This document shows positions 42,674 through 52,358 of a stretch of DNA of 64,000 bases, piece by piece. Each line of letters begins with the position of its first letter. Within the stretch, counting starts at the first letter, position 1. The stretch covers positions 103,872 through 167,871 of the forward strand of contig JAHEXI010000007.1 in assembly GCA_023252195.1 (NCBI GenBank), in the 5' to 3' direction. This DNA is from Pseudonocardiales bacterium (lineage in GTDB: Bacteria; Actinomycetota; Actinomycetes; Mycobacteriales; Pseudonocardiaceae). Under the pieces are notes generated by a model. The model saw only the letters and a program-made list of their open reading frames with translations, searched no databases and was not told the DNA's origin. A program made the translations under genes and the position numbers.

Positions 42674-43339
42674 GTGACCGTCGTGAGACGCCGGCGAGAA
42701 CCGCTGGACCTTCATCAAGCGGACGACAATTCTTGCTTGACCTGTGTCACTGCGAACGTCTTGTACGTGTTAGGGGTCACCGATACTCCGGACACGCAGT
42801 GGGTTGATCGTGAGGTCGGTCGGGAGCCAGGCAGCGCAGCCCAGCGCGTCGGTGCCAGGCGTTTCCTGCTGGAGCAGGGCCTGTCCCTGCTCATGGTGTG
42901 TGCCTACCAGCCTGAGCGGTACGTGCAGGAGGGCTTCGACTACCTCCGGCACTATTACTGCCAGGAGTGGGACTCGTCGTGGGACGAGTACTGGACATCG
43001 CAGCGGCTGGAGCGGCACCGCCGCGAGTGTCTCGCGGCCCAAGAGTTGAGCACCTTCGGTGCCAGGATGCTGGCTGAGTACCGGCAGCCCACGCTCCCCG
43101 ACATCGGGCGCGCACTGGACCGCGGCTGCGTCGTGTGGCTTTCGGTCGACAACGACTGGGGCGAAGTCGACTGTCACGCGGTCCTGGTCTACGGCCAGCG
43201 GGGCAACGTGTTCGACGTCTACTCACCAGAGGTCTCAGATACCTGTCTGCAGCAGTACCGCCGTCGGGAACTGGACAGGGTGTGGCTGCGCAGCGAGGGC
43301 ATGACCGCGGTGTGGCGCCGTGCGCCAGGAGACGAGTAG
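42674..43339 (+). CDS. Papain-like / C39-like cysteine peptidase domain protein
   Basis: HQADDNSCLTCVTANVLYVLGV (Q...C) and EVDCHAVLVYGQRGNVFDVYSPE (H...D); GTG 42674 preferred start. Confidence 0.6.
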   Translation: MTVVRRRREPLDLHQADDNSCLTCVTANVLYVLGVTDTPDTQWVDREVGREPGSAAQRVGARRFLLEQGLSLLMVCAYQPERYVQEGFDYLRHYYCQEWDSSWDEYWTSQRLERHRRECLAAQELSTFGARMLAEYRQPTLPDIGRALDRGCVVWLSVDNDWGEVDCHAVLVYGQRGNVFDVYSPEVSDTCLQQYRRRELDRVWLRSEGMTAVWRRAPGDE

Positions 43340-43373
43340 TGGAAGAGGGAAGCTGGTCCAGGCGTTGAATCGC

Positions 43374-43886
43374 GTGGAGGTGCTCGACGAAGTGACGTGC
43401 GTAGAAAATTGTATCGAATGCGGTGACGAGCTACTCGAAGAACGGGCGGAGCTCGGGTACCGGTACTGCACGAAGGCGCAATGCCAGGCAGTGCACTACC
43501 GCGGGGTGGCGATCACCGCTGTCGGGGTCAACAAAAGCGCAGACAGCTTCATCGTCGCTGATGAGGCCGAGATCCGGCGGCGCGGCGAAGCCGGGGAACT
43601 CGCCAAGAAGGACGCCGCCCTGGGGCTGGACTACCGCGAGCGGCGCGCTGCACCCGCCGCGCCAGTCCGGTCCAGCCCCGTACGGATCCCCGAACCGAGG
43701 ACCGCGCCGCCCCGCAGACCCTGGGACGCTGAGCAGGAGAAGATCGTCCGGCTCTATCACGGTATGGGGTTGAACCCGCGGCAGATCGCGGACCGGGCCC
43801 GGGAGAACACTCCGCGGCTGCACATCACTGAGCGACTGGCCACCCAAATCATGTCCGCGCCACCCGGAGGTAGCAGGCCGCGCTGA
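43374..43886 (+). CDS. Cys-rich (zinc-finger-like) protein with C-terminal HTH-like region
   Basis: CVENCIECGDELLEERAELGYRYCTKAQCQ; C-terminal PWDAEQEKIVRLYHGMGLNPRQIADRAR resembles HTH. Confidence 0.6.
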   Translation: MEVLDEVTCVENCIECGDELLEERAELGYRYCTKAQCQAVHYRGVAITAVGVNKSADSFIVADEAEIRRRGEAGELAKKDAALGLDYRERRAAPAAPVRSSPVRIPEPRTAPPRRPWDAEQEKIVRLYHGMGLNPRQIADRARENTPRLHITERLATQIMSAPPGGSRPR

Positions 43887-43967
43887 TTCGATGCCGGGGT
43901 TGTTGGGTAAACCACGGCAAGAGCTCTTCGACACCTGAGGGGAGACAGCACCCGAGAGGGGATATCG

Positions 43968-44477
43968 ATGGTGACCCAAGGCCAGTCGGATCAGTACCGC
44001 AGCCAAGCGGGCGCAGCGGCGGTGGAGCGACTCGAGCAGGAATTGGCGGCCCTGCACAGCCGCCGCCGAGAACTCGCTGAAGGGCTGGGCAACCGGGATA
44101 CGGCCGGCGACCGAGCGGACGCCGCCGCGGCCCTCGAGCAGTCCGAAGACCTGTCCTGGGTGGACGAGAGGATCGCACAGGTGACCGAGCAGATCGGACA
44201 GCTGCGGGACGGCACCGCGGCTGGGGGCGACGACGAGCTGGCAGACGGAACAGTCGTAACCCTGCGGTTCGCCGACGGAACGACTAGGACCATGCGCGCG
44301 GTCGCGATCACAGAAGAGATTATGGACGGTGAAGAGTCCACTGCCATGACAACCGGTAGTCCGCTGGCCCGTGCACTGGTCGGTAGCAGCGCGGGCGACA
44401 CGATCACCTACCAATCGCCGTCGGGAGAGGCCCGCGCCGAAGTAATCGCGATCGAGACGCCCGCCAGCATGAGCTGA
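43968..44477 (+). CDS. GreA/GreB-family transcription elongation factor-like protein
   Basis: N-terminal coiled coil; C-terminal DGTVVTLRFADGTTRTMRAVAITEEIMDGEESTAMTTGSPLARALVGSSAGDTITYQSPSG. Confidence 0.82.
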   Translation: MVTQGQSDQYRSQAGAAAVERLEQELAALHSRRRELAEGLGNRDTAGDRADAAAALEQSEDLSWVDERIAQVTEQIGQLRDGTAAGGDDELADGTVVTLRFADGTTRTMRAVAITEEIMDGEESTAMTTGSPLARALVGSSAGDTITYQSPSGEARAEVIAIETPASMS

Positions 44478-44564
44478 CCCTGGAGCAGGAGACGATCACG
44501 CTGAAGGATGAGTACGCGCAGTCCAGGGGGCTGACCACCCTGGAATATCGAGATGGCCGCTCCG

Positions 44565-44585
44565 GTTGAGCCTACTTGACTCAAT
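44565..44585. promoter_or_regulatory. HAIR-like (HspR) operator TTGAG-N9-CTCAA upstream of lon
   Basis: gTTGAGcctacttgaCTCAAt matches CTTGAGT-N7-ACTCAAG at 11 of 14 positions with identical spacing. Confidence 0.7.
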
Positions 44586-44601
44586 TTTCTCGCCATGGAG
44601 T

Positions 44602-46977
44602 GTGACTATCTTGACCAATACTGTGCAGTTGCCGGTTCTACCGCTCACCGACGCGGTGGTGTTGCCGGGAATGGTGGTTCCGGTGCGGCTGGCGGACGCC
44701 GAGATCCGGGCCGCCATCGAAGCTGCTCAGGCAGCGACCGCTGAAGATCCTGCCGCCGAGGCGCAGGTGCTGCTCGTGCCCCGGCTTGAGGGCAGGTACG
44801 CCTCGGTGGGTGCGTGGGGCGTGGTGGAACAGATCGGTCGGCTGCCCGGTGGAGAGCAGGCGGCTGTGGTGCGGGCGACGGTCCGGGTCCGGATCGGAAC
44901 CGGCACGACGGGTCCGGGTGCGGCGTTGTGGGTGGAGGCCACCGTCCTGGACGAGGCGACGGTCGACGACCGGGCGCACGAGCTCGCCCAGGAGTACCGC
45001 ACTTTGATGATCAGCCTGCTGCAGCGTCGCGGCGCCTGGCAGATGATCGATTCGGTACGGCAGGTTGACGAGCCTAGAGCGCTGGCTGACCTCGCCGGGT
45101 ATGCCTCTTATCTGACCAAGGAGCAGAAGCTCTGGCTGCTGGAGACCCCGGATGTGGCGGTGCGGTTGGGTAAGCTCGTCGGGTGGGGCCAGGAGCACCT
45201 CGCCGAGCTCGACGTCGCGGAGACGATCAACAAGGACGTCAAGGACGGCATGGAGCGCCAGCAGCGGGAGTTCCTGCTGCGCCAGCAACTCGCAGCGATC
45301 CGCAAGGAGCTGGCCGAACTCGACGGCAAGCCCGCCTCCGAGGAGGCGGACTACCGGGCCAGGGTGGAAGCCGCGGCGCTGCCCGAGCACGTCCACAAGG
45401 CCGCGTTGACCGAGGTCGACAAGTTGGAGCGGACCGCCGAGTCCTCACCTGAGGTCGGCTGGATCCGCACCTGGCTGGACACCGTGCTGGAAATGCCGTG
45501 GAACTCTCGCACCGACGACACCTTCGACATCGCCGGCGCCCGTGAGGTGCTCGATGCCGACCACTTCGGGCTGGACGAGGTCAAGGACCGCATCATCGAG
45601 TACCTGGCGGTGCGCCGACGGCGTGCCGACCGAAACCTGGGAGTCGTCGGTGGCCGGCGCAGCGGGGCGGTGCTCGCGCTGGTAGGGCCGCCCGGGGTCG
45701 GCAAGACTTCGCTCGGTGAATCGGTGGCCAGGGCTATGGGACGCAAGTTCGTGCGTGTCTCCCTGGGCGGCGTGCGCGACGAGGCGGAGATCAGGGGGCA
45801 CCGCCGGACCTACGTCGGGGCACTGCCGGGTCGGATCGTGCGGGCGCTGTCCGAGGCGGGCACGATGAACCCGGTAGTACTGCTCGACGAGGTGGACAAG
45901 CTCGGCTCGGACTACCGCGGCGACCCGACAGCCGCGCTGCTCGAAGTGCTCGACCCGGCGCAGAACCACACGTTCCGCGATCACTATCTCGAAGTCGAGC
46001 TGGACCTGTCCGACGTGATGTTCCTTGCGACGGCCAACGTCCTCGACTCGATTCCCGCGCCGCTGCTCGACCGGATGGAGCTGGTGACGCTGGACGGGTA
46101 CACCGAGGACGAGAAAGTCGCGATCGCCCGCGACCATCTGCTGCGTCGCCAGCTCGACCGGGCCGGACTGAGCTCGGGGGAGGTGCGCGTCGAGGACGCT
46201 GTGCTGCGTCGGATCGCCGGCGAGTACACCCGAGAGGCTGGAGTGCGGCAGCTGGAGCGTTCGATCGCCCGGATCCTGCGCAAGGTGACCACCCGGCTGG
46301 CGCTGAGTCAGCACCCGCTTCCGGTCCACATCGGACCAGCTGACTTGCGGGACTACCTGGGTCAGCCGAAACACACTCCGGAGTCTGCGGAGCGGACGGC
46401 CGTGCCGGGCGTGGCGACCGGGCTCGCGGTGACCGGCGCCGGCGGCGATGTGTTGTTCGTGGAGGCCGCGCTGGCAGACAAGGGGACTGGATCGACGGAT
46501 GTCACCCTCACCGGGCAGCTCGGCGACGTGATGAAGGAGTCTGCGCAGATCGCGCTGTCCTACCTGCGCTCGCACGGGACGGAGTTGGAGTTGCCAGTCG
46601 GCGACCTGGCCGAGCGTGGTGTGCACGTGCATGTTCCGGCCGGGGCGGTACCCAAGGACGGACCTAGCGCCGGGATCACGATGACCACTGCGCTGGCCTC
46701 TTTGCTGTCGGGACGGCCGGTGCGCGCTGACGTCGCGATGACCGGTGAGGTGTCGCTGACCGGACGGGTGCTGCCGATCGGCGGCGTGAAGCAGAAGTTG
46801 CTCGCCGCGCATCGGGCCGGGATCACCACGGTGCTGCTGCCCCGGCGCAACGAACCCGACCTCGACGACGTGCCAGAGTCGGTACGCCAGGAGCTCACCG
46901 TGCGGCTGGTCGGCGACGTCCGCGAGGTGCTCGAACTTGCCCTCGAGTCGGCGGCTCCCGCCGCAGCCGCCGCTTGA
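44602..46977 (+). CDS. lon: ATP-dependent Lon protease
   Basis: LPVLPLTDAVVLPGMVVPV, GPPGVGKTSLGESVARAMGRKFVRVSLGGVRDEAEIRGHRRTYVGALPGRI, VHVPAGAVPKDGPSAGITMTTALASLLSG; GTG 44602 preferred since the TTG at 44566 lies in the HAIR-like site. Confidence 0.97.
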   Translation: MTILTNTVQLPVLPLTDAVVLPGMVVPVRLADAEIRAAIEAAQAATAEDPAAEAQVLLVPRLEGRYASVGAWGVVEQIGRLPGGEQAAVVRATVRVRIGTGTTGPGAALWVEATVLDEATVDDRAHELAQEYRTLMISLLQRRGAWQMIDSVRQVDEPRALADLAGYASYLTKEQKLWLLETPDVAVRLGKLVGWGQEHLAELDVAETINKDVKDGMERQQREFLLRQQLAAIRKELAELDGKPASEEADYRARVEAAALPEHVHKAALTEVDKLERTAESSPEVGWIRTWLDTVLEMPWNSRTDDTFDIAGAREVLDADHFGLDEVKDRIIEYLAVRRRRADRNLGVVGGRRSGAVLALVGPPGVGKTSLGESVARAMGRKFVRVSLGGVRDEAEIRGHRRTYVGALPGRIVRALSEAGTMNPVVLLDEVDKLGSDYRGDPTAALLEVLDPAQNHTFRDHYLEVELDLSDVMFLATANVLDSIPAPLLDRMELVTLDGYTEDEKVAIARDHLLRRQLDRAGLSSGEVRVEDAVLRRIAGEYTREAGVRQLERSIARILRKVTTRLALSQHPLPVHIGPADLRDYLGQPKHTPESAERTAVPGVATGLAVTGAGGDVLFVEAALADKGTGSTDVTLTGQLGDVMKESAQIALSYLRSHGTELELPVGDLAERGVHVHVPAGAVPKDGPSAGITMTTALASLLSGRPVRADVAMTGEVSLTGRVLPIGGVKQKLLAAHRAGITTVLLPRRNEPDLDDVPESVRQELTVRLVGDVREVLELALESAAPAAAAA

Positions 46978-47014
46978 CAGACGCTCTGGCGAGCGCCGGA
47001 GGTAGGTTTTAGCG

Positions 47015-47389
47015 ATGGACGAGAACAGGGCCCGACGGGTCGCCGACGCGCTGCGCGATCGCGGGATCGACGCGCACCTGGCCAGGGTGGGTGTCTACCA
47101 GAGCGGGGTGCGTGTGTCGCTTTCCGACGGGCGGGAGGCGATGTGGGACTCCGACGGCACCGCGAGCCTCGAAGCACAAGTGATGCGAGACGGTGTTCTC
47201 GTCGGCTTCGTCCCCGTCATCGAAGGCTCCGAAGACTTCGATGAGTCTCAGGTGGTCGACGCTATCGCCAGAACCGACTACGAGCAGCCGATCGCGCGCC
47301 AGCATCGCATCGCACCGCCACCCGCTCCTGCGCTCCCGCCCGAAGGCGGCCTCTTCCGGCGTTTCCTCGACGGTTTTCGGTATCGATAG
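47015..47389 (+). CDS. Hypothetical protein (124 aa)
   Basis: Intact ORF with coding-like composition downstream of lon. Confidence 0.65.
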   Translation: MDENRARRVADALRDRGIDAHLARVGVYQSGVRVSLSDGREAMWDSDGTASLEAQVMRDGVLVGFVPVIEGSEDFDESQVVDAIARTDYEQPIARQHRIAPPPAPALPPEGGLFRRFLDGFRYR

Positions 47390-47470
47390 CGGTGGATGTC
47401 GGGAGGCAGAGCGGGAAGAAGCGCTGCTGCGCCGGAGCGGGTATGGCAGGATTCGCTGTGGGGGGTTGAC

Positions 47471-48394
47471 ATGCGTTATCGGCAGTTAGGTGAGTCGGGT
47501 CTCACGGTGTCAGTGATAGGCCTCGGAGGCAACAACTTCGGTGGTCGTATCGGCCTGAAAGAGACGCGTAGCGTCGTCGATGCCGCTCTCGACTGCGGCG
47601 TGACGCTCGTCGACACCGCCGACATCTACGGCAGCAAGGGCGGATCAGAGGAGCTCCTGGGCCAGGTGCTCGCGGGCCGGCGCGAGCACGTCGTGCTGGC
47701 GACGAAGTTCGGCATGGACATGGGGGACGGAACAGTTGCGCGGGGATCGCGTACCTACATACGACGCGCGGTGGAGGAGAGCCTTCGCCGTTTGCAGACC
47801 GACTACATCGACCTCTACCAATACCATGTGCCTGATGGCGTCACTCCGCTGGAAGAGACACTGGCGACGCTCGATGAGCTCATCACGGATGGTAAAGTGC
47901 GTTACATCGGCTCGTCCAACTTCGCCGGATGGCAGATCGCCGATGCCGATTGGATTGCTCGAACTCAGCATCAGGCTCGGTTCGTGTCGGCGCAGAATCA
48001 CTACAATCTCCTGCAACGTGACGCGGAACAGGAAATTATACCGTCGTGCGTGAATCGCGGAGTCGGCGTATTGCCGTATTTCCCCCTGGCAAATGGATTG
48101 CTCACCGGCAAGTACAGTCGAGGACAGGCTCCACCTCGTGGGACGCGTCTGACCGGGCGTGAGTCGGAGTTGACCGACGACGTGTTCGACAAGCTCGAAG
48201 CGTTGCAGCGGTTCGGTGCGGAGCACCGACGCTCGCTGCTGGAGGTTGGAATCGCCGGATTGGCGGCCATGCCGGCGATTGCTTCGGTCATCGCGGGCGC
48301 GACGAAACCCGAACAGGCGCGAGCCAATGCCGCAGCCGGTGAGTGGGAATTGTCGTCGGACGAACTCGGCACGCTTCGGTCGGCACTGAGCTGA
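47471..48394 (+). CDS. Aldo/keto reductase
   Basis: MRYRQLGESGLTVSVIGLGGNNFGGRIG, DTADIYGSKGGSEELLGQVL. Confidence 0.93.
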   Translation: MRYRQLGESGLTVSVIGLGGNNFGGRIGLKETRSVVDAALDCGVTLVDTADIYGSKGGSEELLGQVLAGRREHVVLATKFGMDMGDGTVARGSRTYIRRAVEESLRRLQTDYIDLYQYHVPDGVTPLEETLATLDELITDGKVRYIGSSNFAGWQIADADWIARTQHQARFVSAQNHYNLLQRDAEQEIIPSCVNRGVGVLPYFPLANGLLTGKYSRGQAPPRGTRLTGRESELTDDVFDKLEALQRFGAEHRRSLLEVGIAGLAAMPAIASVIAGATKPEQARANAAAGEWELSSDELGTLRSALS

Positions 48395-48515
48395 ACCCAG
48401 CGGTGCGATGTGGCCGCTCGGACCCGGATCTCGCCCTGCGGCGTCTCCCGAGGCTGGTCCACCCCGAGGATGGCAGCACCGTCTCGGTTCCATAGCAGCC
48501 CGTTGACACGATTGC

Positions 48516-48534
48516 TTAGCGAAGCCTAACCTCA
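48516..48534 (+). promoter_or_regulatory. IdeR/DtxR-type iron box upstream of efeO
   Basis: TTAGCGAAGCCTAACCTCA, 15/19 to TTAGGTTAGSCTAACCTAA; overlaps a -10 element after TTGACA (48503-48508). Confidence 0.75.
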
Positions 48535-48546
48535 GACACCAAAGAG

Positions 48547-48565
48547 TGAGGTGAGGCTAACATGC
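48547..48565 (+). promoter_or_regulatory. Second, weaker IdeR/DtxR-like box overlapping the efeO start codon
   Basis: TGAGGTGAGGCTAACATGC, partial match with the same CTAAC core. Confidence 0.4.
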
Positions 48566-49707
48566 TACCCACAGTGGTGATTGGGTTCCGTCGAGGTGCA
48601 GTCCTGCTGGCTTCCACTGCGGTTCTGATGACTGGCTGTAGCGGGCCAGGACGGCCTGCTCAACCCGCCTTCCCGGCGACCGAGGTGAAGATCGCGCTGT
48701 CGGACGCCGGCTGCGAGCCGCAACCGGCGAGCGTCCCTGCGGGTCCGGTGACGTTCACGATCACTAACTCCGGATCGCGCTTTGTGACCGAGGTAGAGCT
48801 GCTGCGCGAAAACAGGATCCTGGGTGAGAAGGAGAGTCTCACGCCGGGTCTGTCCGGTAGCTTCTCGCTGCGCCTCGACGATGGCGGCGCGTACCGCATT
48901 CACTGCGCCGGCGGCGCGACGAACAGTTGGCCCTTCACCGTCACGGGTGGCTCAGCCCAACCGGGTACCGCCCCCGGAAACGCTTCGCTGGCCGCCGCCA
49001 CGCAGGGCTATCACGATTACGTCGTCGCCGAGGTAGATCAGTTGGCGGCCGCCACCAAGCAGTTCACTGACGCGGTACGTGCCGGCGATATCGAGAAGGC
49101 GAAGCAGATGTTTCCGCTGGCGCGGCTGCACTACGAGAGCATCGAGCCGGTGGCCGAGAGCTTCGGGGATTTGGACCCGAGCATCGACGCCCGCATCGAC
49201 GACGTGGACAACCCGGCTGATTGGACCGGCTTCCACCGCATCGAGAAGGCGATCTGGCAGGACAAGACGCTCGAGGGGATGAGTCCCATGGCCGACAAGC
49301 TCGACGCTGACGTGATCACGCTCAAGTCGAAGGTGGCCGGCGAGACCTACCAGACGGCGCAGCTGGCCAACGGTGCCGTCGAGTTGCTCAATGAGGTCTC
49401 GACAAAGAAGGTGACGGGGGAGGAGGACCGGTACTCGCACACCGACCTGTGGGACTTCGCGGCCAACGTCGACGGCGCACGTGAGTGTTTTGAGCTGCTC
49501 AAGCCGGCGCTGGCGGCCAAGGACCCGGATCTCGCCCAACGGCTGGAGGGACGCTTCACCGACGTGGCGGACCAGCTGTCGAAGCACCGGCAGGGCGATG
49601 GCTACGTCGACTACAGCGCAGTTCCCGAAGACCAGCGGCGCGAGCTTGCCGACGCGGTGAACGCGCTGGCGGAGCCGTTATCCAGGGTCGCGGGGTTGGT
49701 GGTCTGA
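48562..49707 (+). CDS. efeO: Iron uptake lipoprotein EfeO (cupredoxin + imelysin/M75)
   Basis: Lipobox LMTGCSGPG; cupredoxin-like N-domain; imelysin-like YHDYVVAEVDQLAAATKQFTDAVRAGD, HRIEKAIWQ. Confidence 0.92.
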   Translation: MLPTVVIGFRRGAVLLASTAVLMTGCSGPGRPAQPAFPATEVKIALSDAGCEPQPASVPAGPVTFTITNSGSRFVTEVELLRENRILGEKESLTPGLSGSFSLRLDDGGAYRIHCAGGATNSWPFTVTGGSAQPGTAPGNASLAAATQGYHDYVVAEVDQLAAATKQFTDAVRAGDIEKAKQMFPLARLHYESIEPVAESFGDLDPSIDARIDDVDNPADWTGFHRIEKAIWQDKTLEGMSPMADKLDADVITLKSKVAGETYQTAQLANGAVELLNEVSTKKVTGEEDRYSHTDLWDFAANVDGARECFELLKPALAAKDPDLAQRLEGRFTDVADQLSKHRQGDGYVDYSAVPEDQRRELADAVNALAEPLSRVAGLVV

Positions 49708-49708
49708 G

Positions 49709-50974
49709 ATGGAACCCACCTCGGCTCGACAGATTGTCAGCGGTGCGGTGTCGCGGCGGCGCCTGTTGGGAGGTGTTGCGGGGCTCGGGATCCTCGGCGC
49801 CTCCGGTGCCGGGCTCACCAGCTGCGCGCACGCCACCGACACCGCTGGTAGCGCCCAGCAGGGCGTGCCGTTCTACGGCAGTCACCAGGCCGGGATCACC
49901 ACTGACGTACAGGACCGGCTGGCTTTCGCTGCCTTCGACGTCACGGCCACCCGCCGCGAGGACCTGGTGGACATGTTCAAGACGTGGACCGCAGCGGCGG
50001 AGGCGATGAGCCGAGGCGTCATGGTTCCCGGCGACTCGCTCGCCGGCGAGGTGCCCCCGGCGGACACCGGGGAGACGGTCGGGCTCTCACCTGGCCGGCT
50101 GACTGTCACCGTCGGCTTCGGCCCAACCCTGTTCGACGGACGTTTCGGGCTGGCGCCTCGCCGCCCGGCGGCGTTCGCCGCGCTGCCGGCGATGCCCGGC
50201 GAGACCCTCGACCCAGCGTGCTGCGGAGGTGACATCGCCATCCAGGCCTGCGCCGACGACCCGCAGGTCGCCTTTCACGCGGTGCGCAACCTCGCCCGGC
50301 TAGGACGCGGCGCAGTGGTCACCCGGTGGACGCAGCTCGGCTTCGGTCGCACCTCTGTCACCGGCACGACGCAGCAGACGCCTCGCAACCTGATGGGATT
50401 CAAGGACGGCACCCGCAACATCCGCAGCGACGACTCGGCGGCCCTGGCCAAGCACGTGTGGGTCGGCGCTGAGGCGGGGCAGGAGTGGATGCGCGGCGGG
50501 AGCTACCTGGTGGCGCGTCGAATCCGGATGTTCGTCGAGACCTGGGACCGGGACGTGCTCAGCGATCAGGAGGCGGTGTTCGGCCGCGCGAAGTACACCG
50601 GCGCCCCGCTCACCGGCAAAGCCGAGTTCGACACCCCCGACTTTGCGGGCCGTGCCACGGACGGCGCGCTCACAATCCCGGACAACGCGCACATCCGGCT
50701 AGCAGCGTTCGAAGCCAACGATGGCGTGCGGATCCTGCGCCGCGGGTACTCCTTCACCGATGGCATAGACGCGCGGACCGGCACGCTGGACGCCGGACTG
50801 TTTTTCATCAGTTTCCAGAAGGACCCTGCACAGTTCATCACGCTGCAGCGCAAGCTCGGGAAACACGATGCGCTCAACGAGTACATCCGCCATGTCGGTT
50901 CCGCGCTGTTCGCTTGCCCGCGGGGCATCGCGGATGCGTCGGGGTATTGGGGACGTGCGCTGTTCGAGGGTTGA
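49709..50974 (+). CDS. efeB: Dyp-type heme peroxidase EfeB with Tat signal
   Basis: SRRRLLGGVAGLGILGASGAG twin-Arg; GFKDGTRNI, GGSYLVARRIRMFVETWDR. Confidence 0.95.
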   Translation: MEPTSARQIVSGAVSRRRLLGGVAGLGILGASGAGLTSCAHATDTAGSAQQGVPFYGSHQAGITTDVQDRLAFAAFDVTATRREDLVDMFKTWTAAAEAMSRGVMVPGDSLAGEVPPADTGETVGLSPGRLTVTVGFGPTLFDGRFGLAPRRPAAFAALPAMPGETLDPACCGGDIAIQACADDPQVAFHAVRNLARLGRGAVVTRWTQLGFGRTSVTGTTQQTPRNLMGFKDGTRNIRSDDSAALAKHVWVGAEAGQEWMRGGSYLVARRIRMFVETWDRDVLSDQEAVFGRAKYTGAPLTGKAEFDTPDFAGRATDGALTIPDNAHIRLAAFEANDGVRILRRGYSFTDGIDARTGTLDAGLFFISFQKDPAQFITLQRKLGKHDALNEYIRHVGSALFACPRGIADASGYWGRALFEG

Positions 50975-51079
50975 CCGGCCCGCTGCGGAGCATTCACAAG
51001 CTGCACCCAGGCCACTCTCAGGTTGCGGCGGTGTACTCGAGGGAGGAGAACTGTTCCGAGGTCGCGGAGAGGAGCCGCC

Positions 51080-52309
51080 GTGAGCGAGGTCGACCGTCCG
51101 GGCGGCTACTGGCCCCCGCAGGTTCCTCCGCCCCCGAGAAGGCATCCGCTGCGCCTGGTGGTTGTCCTGATCGTCGCCGCAATGCTGTCTGCCGGGGCGC
51201 TTGGCGTGGGTCGAGCCGCCTGGCAGGCAGCCTTCACTGTGCCGTTGGTGTCGTCGCTGCGGGTGCCATCAGGAGCCTCCGCACCGTGGGCACCGTCGAC
51301 GGTCTCGCCGCCGGCAATCCAGCCCGGTGGGTCGGCGGATGTCTCGGCGTTGTTGGCCAAGGTCGCTCCGGGTCTGGTGGACATCAACACCCAGCTGGGC
51401 TACCAGAACGGCGAGGGCGCTGGCACCGGAATCGTGCTCAGCCCCTCCGGTGAGCTGCTGACCAACAACCACGTGATCAGTGGTGCCACCAACATCACGG
51501 TGACCGACATCGGCAATGGCCGGACCTACCCGGCGACGGTGGTGGGTTACGACCGCAATCATGATGTCGCGGTGCTCCAGATGCAGGGTGCCTTTGGTTT
51601 GCAGACCGCCTCGATCGGGGACTCCAACGCGGTCGCAATGGGGGATGTGATCGCGGCGATCGGTAATGCCGGTGGCGTCGGCGGTACCCCGAGTATCGCC
51701 GCGGGCACAGTGTCCGCGCTCGATCAGGCCGTCACCGTCAGCGACGACACAACCGGAAGCAGTGAGCAGCTTGACGGGCTGATCCAGGTCGCAGCCAACG
51801 TGGCGCCCGGTGACTCAGGGGGCCCGTTGGTGAATACCGCGGGACAGGTCGTCGGGGTCGACACCGCGGGTGCCGGCGGCTCCCGGTTCGAACCCTCGAC
51901 TAGCGAGGGAATGGCGATCCCGATCAACGATGCGATCGCGATCAGCAAGCAGATCGATAGCGGTACCAGTTCCGCGAACGTCCACATCGGACCGACCGGC
52001 ATTCTCGGCATCATGGTCCGGGAGCCGACACCCAGGGCGGAGTACGGCCGGTCGGGAAGCCGGTACGGCTCTGCTGTTCCTGGGGTCCTCGTCGCGGGGG
52101 TCACTCCTGGCTCGCCGAGTGAACAATCCGGGTTGGCGGCCGGGGACGTCATTGTGGCGTTGGACGGCGCGGCGGTCGATTCGCCCACGGCGCTCACCAG
52201 CTTGCTGACCGGCCATCACCCCGGCGACCTGGTGCGTGTGGCGTGGGCGGACCAGTCCGGTCAGCAGCAGAATGCCGGGGTGCGGCTGGCGGCCGGTCCA
52301 CCAAGCTGA
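51080..52309 (+). CDS. Membrane-anchored HtrA/DegP-like trypsin-fold protease with PDZ domain
   Basis: TM near N-terminus; NNHVISGATN, DVAVLQM, GDSGGPLVN, C-terminal PDZ. Confidence 0.94.
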   Translation: MSEVDRPGGYWPPQVPPPPRRHPLRLVVVLIVAAMLSAGALGVGRAAWQAAFTVPLVSSLRVPSGASAPWAPSTVSPPAIQPGGSADVSALLAKVAPGLVDINTQLGYQNGEGAGTGIVLSPSGELLTNNHVISGATNITVTDIGNGRTYPATVVGYDRNHDVAVLQMQGAFGLQTASIGDSNAVAMGDVIAAIGNAGGVGGTPSIAAGTVSALDQAVTVSDDTTGSSEQLDGLIQVAANVAPGDSGGPLVNTAGQVVGVDTAGAGGSRFEPSTSEGMAIPINDAIAISKQIDSGTSSANVHIGPTGILGIMVREPTPRAEYGRSGSRYGSAVPGVLVAGVTPGSPSEQSGLAAGDVIVALDGAAVDSPTALTSLLTGHHPGDLVRVAWADQSGQQQNAGVRLAAGPPS

Positions 52310-52358
52310 CGGGCGCCATCCAGATCTCAGTGACGAGCAAGCCGCCGACGGTCAGTAA

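Noticed and set aside
45445-46812. 455-aa minus ORF opposite lon
   Set aside because: Antisense shadow ORF.
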